Source: Chinchilla lanigera
Lineage: Eukaryota; Chordata; Mammalia; Rodentia; Chinchillidae
DNA length: 64,000 bases
Direction of reading: 5' to 3'
NCBI RefSeq assembly: GCF_000276665.1
Contig: NW_004955502.1
Location: 3,879,883-3,943,882, forward strand
Positions 36,975 through 48,380 of this stretch are shown piece by piece. The notes under the pieces are model-generated. The model had not been told where the DNA came from. It ran no database searches and worked only from the letters and a program-made list of their open reading frames with translations. The position numbers were made by a program, and so were the translations under genes. The stretch's first letter is position 1; every line of letters starts with the position of its first letter.

Positions 36975-38427
36975 TTCCTATTAACCCAACTCTAATGAGG
37001 GAGGAGCAGGCTCCATCCAGGCCTAAGAAAGAGCAGGAGCAAAGCCCCGCTGCCCACAGCCTCATGAGAACCCATGGAAGAAGCTCACCAGGGAGGCCAA
37101 GTGCAGTACAATAATAACCTCATGTCACAAACGCGATGGGTTAATTAGGCAAGTTGTGCAATGTTAGACTACACTGTAAGTTTGCATTTTCAACCTTCAG
37201 TTTGTCCACCCCACGGCACCATTACCCTTTCACATCAGGAAAGAAAATAGTGAGCCTGGGTGGTGGTCATGGCAACTAAACACCATGGGCTTGGAGGCAG
37301 AGAGAACTCAAGGAATGTTCTATAGCTATATATCTAGAAAGTACAAAGTACAGGTTATTTTTAATTTTGGCTCTGTTTCTATAATTTTTAATGTCTAAAA
37401 ATTAAGATGTACATAAATAGTAATGTCTGTTTCTCTTGCAGCCATGAGAAAAAATGCTTTCCCAGTAATTCAATACTACCTTCTTGTTTTGTTGACATTT
37501 TATTTTCATCAGCTGCCACTCAAGCCAACAAAAATGCCCAAAGTGAGCATTTTCCAAATTTGCCACCAGGGAGGGTGCCCCTTTTCCTTCTTCCCCTTGT
37601 TTTCTGTCTACCCCTGTCCTTAGTGTGCTAGCATGACTCACCAGCCACAGGACACAAATTGAGAATTGCTTTTCTAGGAGTGCCAAGGTATTTGCCTTGA
37701 GGCATCCATACTCTCTCTCCTAATGACACTTGTGGCCAAGGACAAAGATTTGCCAGGCAGATGACAAACCAGAATGAGGCACAGCCAGCTGTCCTGGGCA
37801 GAGTCAGCCTGAAGTACTGCACTCCTGAGCCAACTAAGGTGGTGGGCCCAGCACCCTCCATCCTCTGCGTCTCTGTTCTAAGGCCATGTTCCCAATGGCC
37901 TACAAAAATGGAAGAAGTCTATAAGAGAAAAAAATAAAAACCTCAAAGATAATAGGGATACTTTAAAAAAAAACTCTTCCATGGCCCTATGCAAAAGATA
38001 TTGACATACGTAAATTGTGTAAAAATAGAATTTTTCTTTTAAGAACCGTAAGTAGCAGAATTCTGTTTCAGCTTAAGTCCTGGCTAAGACTAAAGATTTA
38101 GGAGTTTCCTGTTTCTGTATATAGCTCACTTTGAATATAAACTAATTGTGCACTGTCTGGGAGATTGTTTAGATTTTACCCGCGCAGTCCCATTGTTGTA
38201 TTAGTTTTGGCACCTGCATATTTGTGAGTACAAACACTGCCTATGAATAGATCAATGAAAAGAAAAATTTAGAATTAACCTTTCTTAGTCACTTTAAAAT
38301 TTAGTGCTCCAACCCGAAGACAGAACTGATGTTACCATTATATGTGTCATTATTTTTAGGATGCATTCTATTATTTTCATTCATTATATACCTATTGAGT
38401 GATCTCAAAGTGCCAAGTATTTAGATA

Positions 38428-38533
38428 AAAAAAAGAAAAAGAGAATTGGGGAAGAGAAGAAGAAGGAGAAGAAGGAGAAGAAAGAGAAGAAGAGAAGGAG
38501 GAGGAGAAGGAGATAAAGGAGGAATAGGAGGAA
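38428..38533 (+). repeat. purine-only (GAA/GGA)n tract
   Basis: About 100 bases almost entirely G and A, with GAAGAAGGAGAAGAAGGAGA and later GGAGGAGGAGAAGGAGATAA. Confidence 0.9.
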
Positions 38534-38601
38534 AGTAGGTGGTTGTGTCATTGCGTATCTCATGGTCTAGTGACATTGTTCCAATAAGAAGACAAGTCAA
38601 C

Positions 38602-38685
38602 TGGGGCTGGGGATCTAGCTCAGTGGCAACAGTGCCTGCCTGGCAAGAGCAAGGTCCTGAGTTCGATTCCCAGCACCAAAAAAAA
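38602..38685 (+). mobile_element. ID-type SINE
   Basis: GGGGCTGGGGATCTAGCTCA, GTGCCTGCCTGGCAAGAGCA, GAGTTCGATTCCCAGCACC and an A-rich tail. No clean duplication was seen. Confidence 0.9.
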
Positions 38686-39027
38686 GAAGAAAAATCAGGG
38701 AGGGAGATGGAAAATGTAGTAAGGTTTTGCTGATGCCAGCCAATTGACTGAATGAATTATTTCAATCACCACTAAGAGAGGCCAGGTGGCTCCCACATCC
38801 TCCACTCCCTGCTCTTTCCTTTCCCATGGAAATCTCACAGAATCAGATTGGGGAAGTTTTCCTGACTCTAGTTCATTATTAAAATCATGAGTTTATGTTC
38901 CTGTCACAAAGGTAGTTCCACAAACATGTTACAGAGCACCCTCCCTGTGGAAGGAAGTACAAGTTTTCTCCGCCACAGCTCAAGGAAGGCGAAATTTTAA
39001 CATGATCTATCAAAAGTTGAAAAAGTG

Positions 39028-39119
39028 GGGCTGGGGATTTAGCTCAGCGGCAAAGCGCCTGCCTGGCAAGCGCAAGGTCATGAGTTCGGTTCCCGGTACC
39101 GGAGAAAAACCAAAAAAAA
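39028..39119 (+). mobile_element. ID-type SINE, young-looking
   Basis: GGGCTGGGGATTTAGCTCAG, GAGTTCGGTTCCCGGTACCG and AGAAAAACC. Perfect 16-bp duplication AAAAGTTGAAAAAGTG at 39012-39027 and 39120-39135. Confidence 0.96.
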
Positions 39120-41639
39120 AAAAGTTGAAAAAGTGTTCTGTGTTCTAGCTGTTTTCAAACAACACAATTACATCACCTATATGGTGGCAATTCAGAGGCC
39201 CCTAAAATTTACCACACTTCTCTTCAGAGGAGGATTTAAGTCATTAGAGATTCTTTACATCTTATTTATCTTGGAATATGAATAAATGGGTAATTTATTG
39301 TCAGGATTTAATAAAGTCATGTCTGATTCAAACTAGATCCCACATTTTTGTGCCTCTGCTATTTCATGGAATGAGAACTTAAAATAAGTTTCCCTGAAAT
39401 AGTGTAACCCAGAAGTAAATGTGGCTTTCAAGACTGGAGACCCACAGGCTCTCCTCAAAGACCTCACTCAGCTAGTTCTAGAAGTCTTTGAGGGGGAAAA
39501 TGACCAACTGTGCTCCTAAATTTGGTCCTGATGTAGCTACCGAGAGATTTTCCTACATTTCCTTGTCTCTCGCTCCTTCCACCCAGCAGCCTCTCTTGTT
39601 TTAACTGAAGCTTCCAAAATGCACCAAGGCACCAATGAAGGGAAATTTCCAGAAGGTGCAGCAGCTTCTGAGTTTAACTCACAGTGCTTCTAAATGTCTC
39701 ATACACCAAAGGCAACAGTGGGGCCAGGATTCAAGCTCGGAAGCCACAGAAGCTGTAAGAGTTACAGAAATTACTGCTGGAAAAGTTCCTAGTGTGACTG
39801 CAGATGTCTCAAAATCAGGAGATGGAGCAACTCCCAAGTTCCTGTTGGGAACCTGGTAGAAAATGGGAACAAGAGATCATCGATGATCTTAAGCTGCATT
39901 TGCTTAGAAAGTACACTTTCACCCTATCATTTATTTGGTAGAGCTTTAAAAGGTTGCTCATGGACATTCTGGGATGAAGAAAGTCTGATGCCACTTGATG
40001 ATGACACAGGTGGAGAGAATTCATCTGCCCATTTCTTTCTGTGTTGTCACCTTGTACTGCCAGACGTGTGGTGAAGTTTTACTGGCCACTGGCAGAAATC
40101 CTTTGGATAGAGGTCAAGAAGGACAAAGGGCAATTATGTGCTAGTAAGCCATTCTCCAGCAAGAGAAAAGAAAAGCCCTGGTTGGTACCTTTGCAGATTT
40201 CTGTGGTGTGAATACCCAGCAACGTGACATCCTGGAACACAGAAGGGATGAGCACCAGCAGAGGCCGAGTGGCTCCCACTTACTCAATTCCCTGCTTTTT
40301 TCCAAGTAGACAGAATCAGACTACAGAAATTTCCCAGCACTTCTAAGTAAAGAATTAGGAAGCCAGTACTTGGAAATACACCTCGGGTCAACCCAGTATC
40401 CCCACTGAACCTTTCACTTACATATCTACCCACTGGGCAGGGGACAGGGCACTCTGATGGGTCACTGCAACCCACTAGTCAGTTGTTTCGAAGGGACAGA
40501 CAAAAGCATGTAGAATGGCAGGGGAATCCGAGGGAAATATTTTTTTTCGGTGTATGACAATAAACTAGAGAAAATACATGAATATGTATGAACAAACTTA
40601 AAACGAATGGCCTCTGTTAAGAAAACAAGCTCAAAGCTGAACTGAAGTCAGTGTTTTGTTCCTGATTTCCTTTCCGTCATCAGCAATAAAGCCTGGTCCA
40701 TGAAGGCACTGCACTGGCTTTCTCATCTTCCTCCACTCTACGTGTCCACAATCCTCCGGGCCAGAGACACTGCATGGGAAACTCTGGGCCTGTGGATCTC
40801 GCTGATGTATGGATACATCTCTCCAGGCTCAAGACAGGAAACTGCCTTGAGCACAATCCAAAGAGATGATGTCAGAGATAAGTGCAAATAAATGGTGACC
40901 TTGTGCACTCCTGCCACATCTCAGAGGAGAAAGCCAAGTGTGCTCATAGGTCAGAGTTTCTCCTGGTTTGTGGAGAACATATTTGATCCCGGGAAGTACT
41001 GTTGTCAAGACGAAGGATTAGTCATCTGTAATGCGGCCGAAGGGACTATCTGGACATTCCAAAGAAATTAACTAACTGCTTACTTATTCCTCAGTTTCTA
41101 CATCTAAGGAAGAAAAAAACAAGAACTATTGTCTTTTTCATAGGGTAAGCTAGGAAGTTTCATTGATTAATTTGTTGGAAAAAAAAAAAGTAGCAATAGT
41201 CCTTGTGTGCCAGGGCTGTCTTAACCATGCTGACTGTATCCATTCCTGTTATCTTTGTGACATGCCACGAATGTGCCACAGTGGCAGGTGAAAGACAATA
41301 CTATTGTCAGGAATTCCAGCTTCTTTCAGCTGGGTTTATTCGCATGTCTTTTAGTGGATCCTTTGGAGTGGGGCAAAGCTTTATTCTAGGCTATGCAGAA
41401 GTAGTAGAGGTAGTAAAGATATAATACTATGGTTTTTTTCCTTCACTACATTATGGTATAAATTCAGATCTGGACTTCATACTTCAGGGTAAGCCTATTC
41501 AACAGCAACTCATGAGTATATTCAATTTAAAGAATTTGCTTCTCTTTTACCTTTATTCTACAGGGCTTTGATTAGAAAGTTTAAAATAAATTTAACTCAA
41601 GTATAAAAATGGAAACAGAAATTATGGCTATTTTGTCTG

Positions 41640-41805
41640 CATATTACAGCTTTGCTGTAACTTACCAGCTCTTTCCTCCTCCAAGATCAGAAACTGCCTG
41701 AGAGCAAAAACCGTCTAATTCACTTTCATAACTCCTACAACAATTAGCACAGGACTTCAACACAATGCACAAGCAAAATGTCTTTGTGTATTTGAATTAA
41801 GCCAA
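41640..41805 (+). mobile_element. L2 3' end fragment
   Basis: AGAAACTGCCTGAGAGCAAA, TTCACTTTCATAACTCC and AGCACAGGACTTCAACAC follow the L2 3' terminal region. Confidence 0.45.
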
Positions 41806-42314
41806 GGAAAATTAAAAAGACAAGGTATGAGAAAACACAATGGACATATTATGCTTGATCTCCTGGAAAAGGTGGACCCATGTCTGGCCCAAATAGATCA
41901 AAGAATGTAAAATATGTGGTCTGATCTCTCAAAAGTCCTCAGAATCATAATGCCCCTACTAGAATGGACCTAGGAGAAATTCCTGGCTCTTGCTTAAGAT
42001 GACAGAAAGTTTTTGAGATTTCTCAGAAGTTACAGAAAAATTAGGAAAGTCAAAAGGTGACTAGCAGATTAATAACTAGCACAGGCTGCTGACCAGTCAC
42101 CAGTATCACATCCTCCCTAAACAGCTTCTACTGACTGTCCCTGGAGCCCGGAGTTCTCCTCCTCTGCATGTTAACACAGAGATCCTGCGTGAGGACAGCT
42201 CCCACCCTGCATGCAGTTCATGGAGAAAAGAAATCTAAGCTACAGAAAGCTCTGAGTAAAGGAAAATTGCGTAGTAAACAAGTACTGCCAGAACTGGAAG
42301 GTATAAACCCATGT

Positions 42315-42315
<1 letters not shown>

Positions 42316-42350
<35 letters not shown>
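42316..42350. repeat. (TC)n microsatellite
   Basis: CTCTCTCTTTCTCTCTCTCT and onward. Confidence 0.9.
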
Positions 42351-42955
42351 CCCCTCCAAACAATAGTTTCAATATGCAAACATAGACAGAAGCCTTAAAA
42401 GTATGAAGAAGGGCAGATACAGGACTAAAAAGTAAGCAGCTCTTAACTCTGTGGAATAAATGGAATATATTCGTCCCCTGGGATGAATTTCAAGCAGCTC
42501 ACGCATGATGAAAGCTAAATAAATAGATAAATGAATGATCAATTTATAGTAGGACACTAAAAAGAACTTAGAAATATTGAGGCCAACACTAGCCATCAAG
42601 TATAATATTCTGTGGAAAACTATAAGAGTGGGAGTAGGGGTGTGAGGGAAAGGGGATATAAAAAAAATTAAGATGTGTCATGTACATGTACCAAATACTC
42701 ACAGTGTAAGTCATCATGTATTGCAAGCAGGTACTAATAAGTTTTTCTTTTAAAAACTACAAGGTAGACTTCTAGAGATGAGGAAGGGATTCAGGGGAGG
42801 AAGGAGAAAAAAGTAGAAAAGCATAACAGGGCTGAAAATAAAACATTATATATGGAAGAATATATCAAAACAACTCTCATTATTCTGCATTATTAATATG
42901 AACCCATACAAATGTGTGATTTCCTAGGGCCCAGGGAGAACTATAAAAGTTTGTT

Positions 42956-43055
42956 AGGGGTTGGGGGTAAAGCTTAATGGTACAGAGGCTTAATGGTATG
43001 CTTGACAGGTGGGAGGCCCTGGGTCTGATTCCCAGCAATGCATTAAAAAAAGAAA
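42956..43055 (+). mobile_element. old ID SINE with internal duplication
   Basis: GGGGTTGGGGGTAAAGCTTA, GGCCCTGGGTCTGATTCCC and AGCAATGCATT. The A-box region holds CTTAATGGTAC and then CTTAATGGTAT, an internal tandem repeat. Confidence 0.75.
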
Positions 43056-43385
43056 AAGTAAAAGATCACTGGAACTTCTGCTGAAGTAAAATTCCAGGTC
43101 ATAAAGACCACACATTTGAACTACCGCATGGTAAGTTCTTCTTAACAAGTAAAATACAAAGTAAGCCTTTGCTAAGAAGTAACTCTCAAGTTAAAAGGGA
43201 AGATATCTCAGCAAACGTTTCCTATTAATCAATAAGTCAGTTAATAAATATTTCTGGAGAACCTACTGCATTCAAAATTCTATGGTTATTCTCATCATTC
43301 TATGGCTGTACCTCATCTGAATCAAAAGGAAAATATATGCATTTTCATGTCCATATTTTCATGTCCATTATTAAATTTGGATTTA

Positions 43386-43408
43386 ATAATAATAATAATA
43401 AATAATAG
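43386..43408. repeat. (AAT)n microsatellite
   Basis: AATAATAATAATAATAAATA. Confidence 0.8.
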
Positions 43409-44266
43409 CATTGATTAGATATACATAAGATAAAGAAATAATTTTAGCATTTTAAAAAGAAATTCCCTTTGGAAATATACAATGAATTCATTTGATATCA
43501 TTTTATAAATCTAAAATTATTTCACAGTAAACTTTAAAATACATTGTGGCAAATATGAAAATAAAAAGCAAATACACACCCTAGTTATGAGCTGATCTTT
43601 TAAAATGCATCCCTCTGAGTCAATAAAGTCCTAAGAACCTAGAAATTCAGGATCCCATCTACCTCCCAGCCTTCATAGCAAATCAGCTAGGTTACTCCCT
43701 GGCCTGATAGTGCAGGAGGTGAAGGAGAAGTTGTAGGTGAAGAGAATTTTCATTTGGATGAGTTTATTGAAGATGTTAACACTTGTACTATTAAAAGCCG
43801 TGCAATCTACAACAGGAAATGCTGAGACCTATCTACAAAGTGAAACAGCAGGCAAGGTTGTCCCCTTGTTAGAGACCAAATAGATGAAAGCACTGGGGAC
43901 TCCCCCCACCCCACTTGCTACTCTGGCCTTTGGCTCGGCTGACTTTGTTTAGGGAATGGGTCTGATATGAGTGGAATTCTCTCCCTACTCCAACTTCCTT
44001 TCCCTTTCTTTCCTTCTCAAAACACGCATCCACATAAACCCACGCCAGAACACAAGCAGGGTCCCTAGCCAGAGACAAATGATTTCCTGACGTATTCCTC
44101 TGATGTCTAAGTCAAATGAAAAATGAAGAGTAGAGCAAAAATTTAGATTTTATTTTTCTCCTGAAATATCTATTAAATATAAAAGGAAAAGTTAACACAT
44201 AGATTTTCTTTTTTCTTTAGAAATTGTAGTCTCCAAATAGACTGTTTAAAGATCTTTATAAAATCA

Positions 44267-44360
44267 GGGGCTGGGGATTTAGCTCAGCGGCACAGCGCCC
44301 GCCTGGCAAGCGCAAGGTCGTGAGTTTGATTCCCGGTACTGGAAAAAAAACAAAGAAAAC
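44267..44360 (+). mobile_element. ID-type SINE, young-looking
   Basis: GGGGCTGGGGATTTAGCTCA, GGTCGTGAGTTTGATTCCC and GGTACTGG plus A-rich tail. Perfect 20-bp duplication beginning TAAAGATCTTTATAA at 44247-44266 and 44361-44380. Confidence 0.97.
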
Positions 44361-45869
44361 TAAAGATCTTTATAAAATCATTAAACTAAAACAGTAATCA
44401 GAAAAAAGAAAATATTTATAAATATTTATGCCAATACATGAATATCAATCCATTTTCAGTAGAATGTATCATTGAAATAAATTTTTAAATACATTTTAAA
44501 ATCTGCCAATTTTCTTTAATTTTTCTGAAAAACTTAAACATCTTGGTAACTCAAAAATACTGCGGGATGACTTAGCACAGCACTTGCATATAGAATGTGC
44601 TTTAAACCCAGTAGCAGTAACGATATGTAAAGACAAATGATGTTACAAGACAGATTCGACTGAATGATGGTTAATCCAATCTGAGTCAAAATTAGCAAGC
44701 TGAGTCTTCCAAATGCAACACTGGTCCTATCAAAAAGTCAGGTATTTGCAGTCACTTTCAGATGCACTTTGCTCAGCTGATACTGAACAGGTTGGGAGAT
44801 TCCTAAAGGAGATGCAGCCAATGAAAAGCAATGTCCCTTGAGTGTCTCTGGTTCTCATATTCTCCACTTCCGGTCGAACTAGCTCTCAATACTTGACTTG
44901 TGACAGCTTTGATTCTACTTATTGTTCTTGCTGGGTACGTAGGCTACCACAGATTGTTCTTGCTAAACATAAATAGCCACGTTAACAGAGAGCACATGCT
45001 GAGCTTACTTCTCATTTAAAGGACTCCACTGGAGTTTCTGTTATTGGAGCCCCAACCCTTTCAAGGTACTCCAGCATTCTGTACCTTGTCACTCACTAGC
45101 TTGTTTCCTCAGCCACGCCCTTCCTCTGTTAACTGTATAGCTTTATTAAATGGACTTGCTCTGGTGTGTGACTGACAGATCTGTTCACATTCTACATTGT
45201 TGTTACTTTGTATAGTTGTAGAGAAAAAAAAAATGTGTACATTCTAGCCCAGCAATGCTTTACGCAACAAAATTTTAGAAAATCAAAATAACTTGCCAAA
45301 CTTCTGGAGTTTGTTTCATTGAGATTTTTACATATAATGATGTAAATGTTACCTATGTCACCTCAGAACTTGCAAAGGATTAAAGGGTATTCTGCTGACC
45401 TTCAGTCCATCGTGCAGGAAGCTGAGACAGGATGGAATGGAACTGCCACAGGGGACGTGCAGAAGTCTATGCAGCCTGTTGTCTGCTCATCCTCTATTTC
45501 CTCCCCTCCTGGTCCTGTAGTCACCGTCCTTCCCCCAGTGCAGACCCCACACATGGCCCCCAGGGTTCTCAAGAACACTGTCTTTAACCACGTGCTTTTA
45601 TGTTCATCCTCTGCTCCAAATTCTTAAGCCCTTTGTTGTTACCCCAAAGTAACTCTGCAGTCCCACATGGCCCACCATGTCAAACTCTCAAGCCCTGTAG
45701 ATCCCACTCTGTGCCCAAATGTGCCCTGGACACATCGTGCCTCCTCAAGGCTCCCGAACCTCTGCCTTTCTCCACCCTCTTTTCTCCCTACCCGTCCTGC
45801 ACATCTCCACCGAGCATGGCTTTCCATACACTGTCTCCTTGGGAAAATCATCTGCTTCTTTCTTTGTTC

Positions 45870-46037
45870 TCACTGGACTTTGTTCACATGGAACTGTGGC
45901 AGCTGTCATGCTGTGTGCCCGTCTGTGAGCTTCTAGAACATAGAAACCATGTCCTTAAATTCTTTTGCTCCTAGCACCCGGTAAAGTGACTAGCATACTG
46001 TTGGCAACTGAGTATTTGGTAAATACTGAATAAATGG
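45870..46037 (+). mobile_element. L2 3' end fragment
   Basis: CTGTGAGCTTCTAGAACATA, CTTTTGCTCCTAGCACCC and GTATTTGGTAAATACTGAAT match the L2 terminal text (last segment normally ending in GAATGAATG). Confidence 0.55.
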
Positions 46038-46269
46038 GACTTCTGGGTTCATATATTCTGTATATTCACAGATTCCATTCTGCAAAGTTATAAGATTACT
46101 CCTGCTACCACTATAACTAACAATAGATTTTTACACATCTGACCTCACCAATTTCATGATGTCATTATTTTGCTAAATCCTGCAAATTTGAAATTCTCCA
46201 AATATTCATAGTACATTTGTTATAAAATTTAAAGAGTGACCATGCAACAGGCCACTTTGAAAAGTGATG

Positions 46270-46455
46270 TGTAAGCCAGAAGTGGTGTTGCATGCCTGTA
46301 ACCCCAGCACTCGGGAGGCTGAGGCAAGAGGATCATTGCAAGTTGGAGACCAGCCTAGGCTACAAAGTGAGCTCAAGGCCAGTCTCAATTGCATAGCAAG
46401 ACCCTGTCTCAAAAAGAAAAATAAAAGAAAGAATGAAAGAAAAAAAGAAAGCAAA
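46270..46455 (+). mobile_element. B1 SINE with GAAA-rich tail
   Basis: AGCCAGAAGTGGTGTTGCAT, CCCAGCACTCGGGAGGCTGA, CCAGCCTAGGCTACAAAGTG and AAGACCCTGTCTCAAAAAG, then a (GAAA)-rich tail to 46455. Confidence 0.9.
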
Positions 46456-47997
46456 CTACGTGTAAATATATAACCAGATTACAGAGATAAAATTTAGAAT
46501 TGTTTTAGGTATAATTATCCAATTTTCAAAATCACAAAATTTTTATTTTCTAAAATTGTTGATATAGTTAGCTTCTTATGAGCACAAATCCCTCCCTTGT
46601 TCTATTCACTATTCAGATCCTCCTCATCACAGCTAAAGGCATGTACTCTGCTAACCACTATGGAGAGGTAGAGTCTGCAGCCGCAATCTTTACAAAATAT
46701 GACAAAATTTTACACTAAATGAGGCGAAGCCCAAATTTTCTACAGTGTTGTAACTGTGTTTCTTACCAACCGAGTGCTGTGGATGTAGCCACAACCCATC
46801 CTAGTGAAATCTGCCTCTTGCATATTTGGCCCAAAATTCCAATGAGCTAACTGCATGGCCCAGTGGTTCACAGAGACTGCGGCTTTTACAATGGCAGCTC
46901 CCCATTAATGCACTCCACACCTCCGTGGTTTCACATCCATGGTGGCTTCTTTCGTGGTAAACATTTAGTTTGCCCAGGGATCACACCCTTTGACTTTCAC
47001 TTGGACAAATCTGAAAGCTCAAGGAAGCTAGAATTGCCAACTTTTGCATAGTTTCTTCCCATAACCATCAATCTCTCCCTGGCAATAAAAGGAGACTAAA
47101 CCTTGCTCTGCCCCAGTGTTACCTGGGAAGATGATGAATCTTTCACTGCACTGGAGCCAAGGGTGACGTTCCAGCAAAGGTAAACTGGTGCACAGCGTTC
47201 TACCACTTCTATAATTTTGGGAGTCGGTCTTCATGCCCAACGTGGCACATTTTTTGGATTAATTGAACCAGTTGCTTCTAAAACTCTGATGCCAAGAATC
47301 TGCGCAGTCATTTGAAGTACCTTTCCTTTGGTTTTTAAATATTCGATACTCATTTCCTTGGTTAACACTGGTGTCATACCAAGTGAAATCACCAAACGTC
47401 AGGAGGAGACAACATCTCCAAAAGTGTAGCATGTTATGCAGAGGAGGTTTTTAGTTAAAACCAAAAAAAACTTAAACTTGGCATGAAGAAAATTTGAGTG
47501 TTTTAAAAACCTATAGACATTTTCAGCTAAAATAATGTGGAAACATAGCTGGGAGAAATGATAGAAAATGGCTATAAACAATTTTAAATACCCTTTTTAG
47601 GTTTTCTTTAAGAATTATTTTCTTTTCCTTCAAGAAACATGAGTAATAAAACTTAAAACTTAATTCTCCAAAAATCAGTTACAACGTACATTTGTCTTCT
47701 TCCTTGGTTTTGAACTGGCAAGGAGGGATTTTCAATGAGAACTGTAGCTCACCACACATGTTAACTTGAGCCAAGAACTGATTTTTCAAATCTCAGAGGA
47801 ACTTTGGATGATGTCAGGGTCACCTAAGGAGACCGTGGGGGTTGGGGGCCGGAGTTTCTAAAGACCATTTGGAGAGGAAAGAAGATCGGTGCACTCCGTC
47901 AGTAGGTTTTTAGATGTGACATTTACTTTCTGAGCTGAAATTACTTTAAATGTTAATAGGACAGAATGAAAAAATGGCATCTATTTGTCTATGGACT

Positions 47998-48012
47998 AAG
48001 GTATGAATTTTA
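47998..48012. repeat. candidate target-site duplication, L1 side
   Basis: AAGGTATGAATTTTA next to the A-rich tail of the minus-strand L1. It matches GAGGTGTGGATTTTA at 53483-53497 beside the 5' end of the FYTTD1 copy at 12 of 15 positions, with all differences being transitions. On the minus strand both begin at a TTTT/AAAA-like L1 endonuclease site. I read them as the duplication around the whole composite insertion. Confidence 0.55.
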
Positions 48013-48103
48013 TTTTTTTATTTTTTATTTTTATGTTAAAGAGAGTAGTAAAAGAACAAAACAGCATACCAACATCACAAACATAAACAAAGCAAAGTAA
48101 GAA

Positions 48104-48380
48104 CATTAAAAGTGATACAGGGCTTCAAAACAAAATGATAGGAATTAACAGTGGTTGTTATATTACATATTGTTGCTCAGATTACCAGATGTAAGAATGG
48201 AAGATTGTTCAAACCATTAAACAGAATAAAAAAATAAACATTAGATAAAACATTAGAGATAATACAGAGTTTCACTAGACAAGATTGTAGGAATTCATCA
48301 ATGGTTGTTGCATTGCATATTGTTGTCTTCAGATCAGTTGCTCAGATTACCAGATATAAGCATGCAAGATTGGTCAGAGT
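48104..48380 (-). repeat. tandem duplication within the L1 3' UTR
   Basis: Two diverged copies of a unit of roughly 135-140 bases lie head to tail (about 48104-48238 and 48239-48378). Each contains, on the plus strand, a GGAATT...GGTTGTT...CATATTGTTG core followed by GCTCAGATTACCAGAT. The other L1 in this window (14547-16702) has only one copy. Confidence 0.75.

Noticed and set aside
39600..40075. A gene-like stretch with a Ser/Thr/Val-rich frame (TEITAGKVPSVTADVSK)
   Set aside because: Considered as an unknown processed pseudogene, but no parent was recognised and no poly(A) or target-site duplication was seen.
45600..45974. A 124-codon open frame and overlapping frames on both strands
   Set aside because: Pyrimidine-rich sequence grading into an L2 3' end; multiple frames stay open by composition only.
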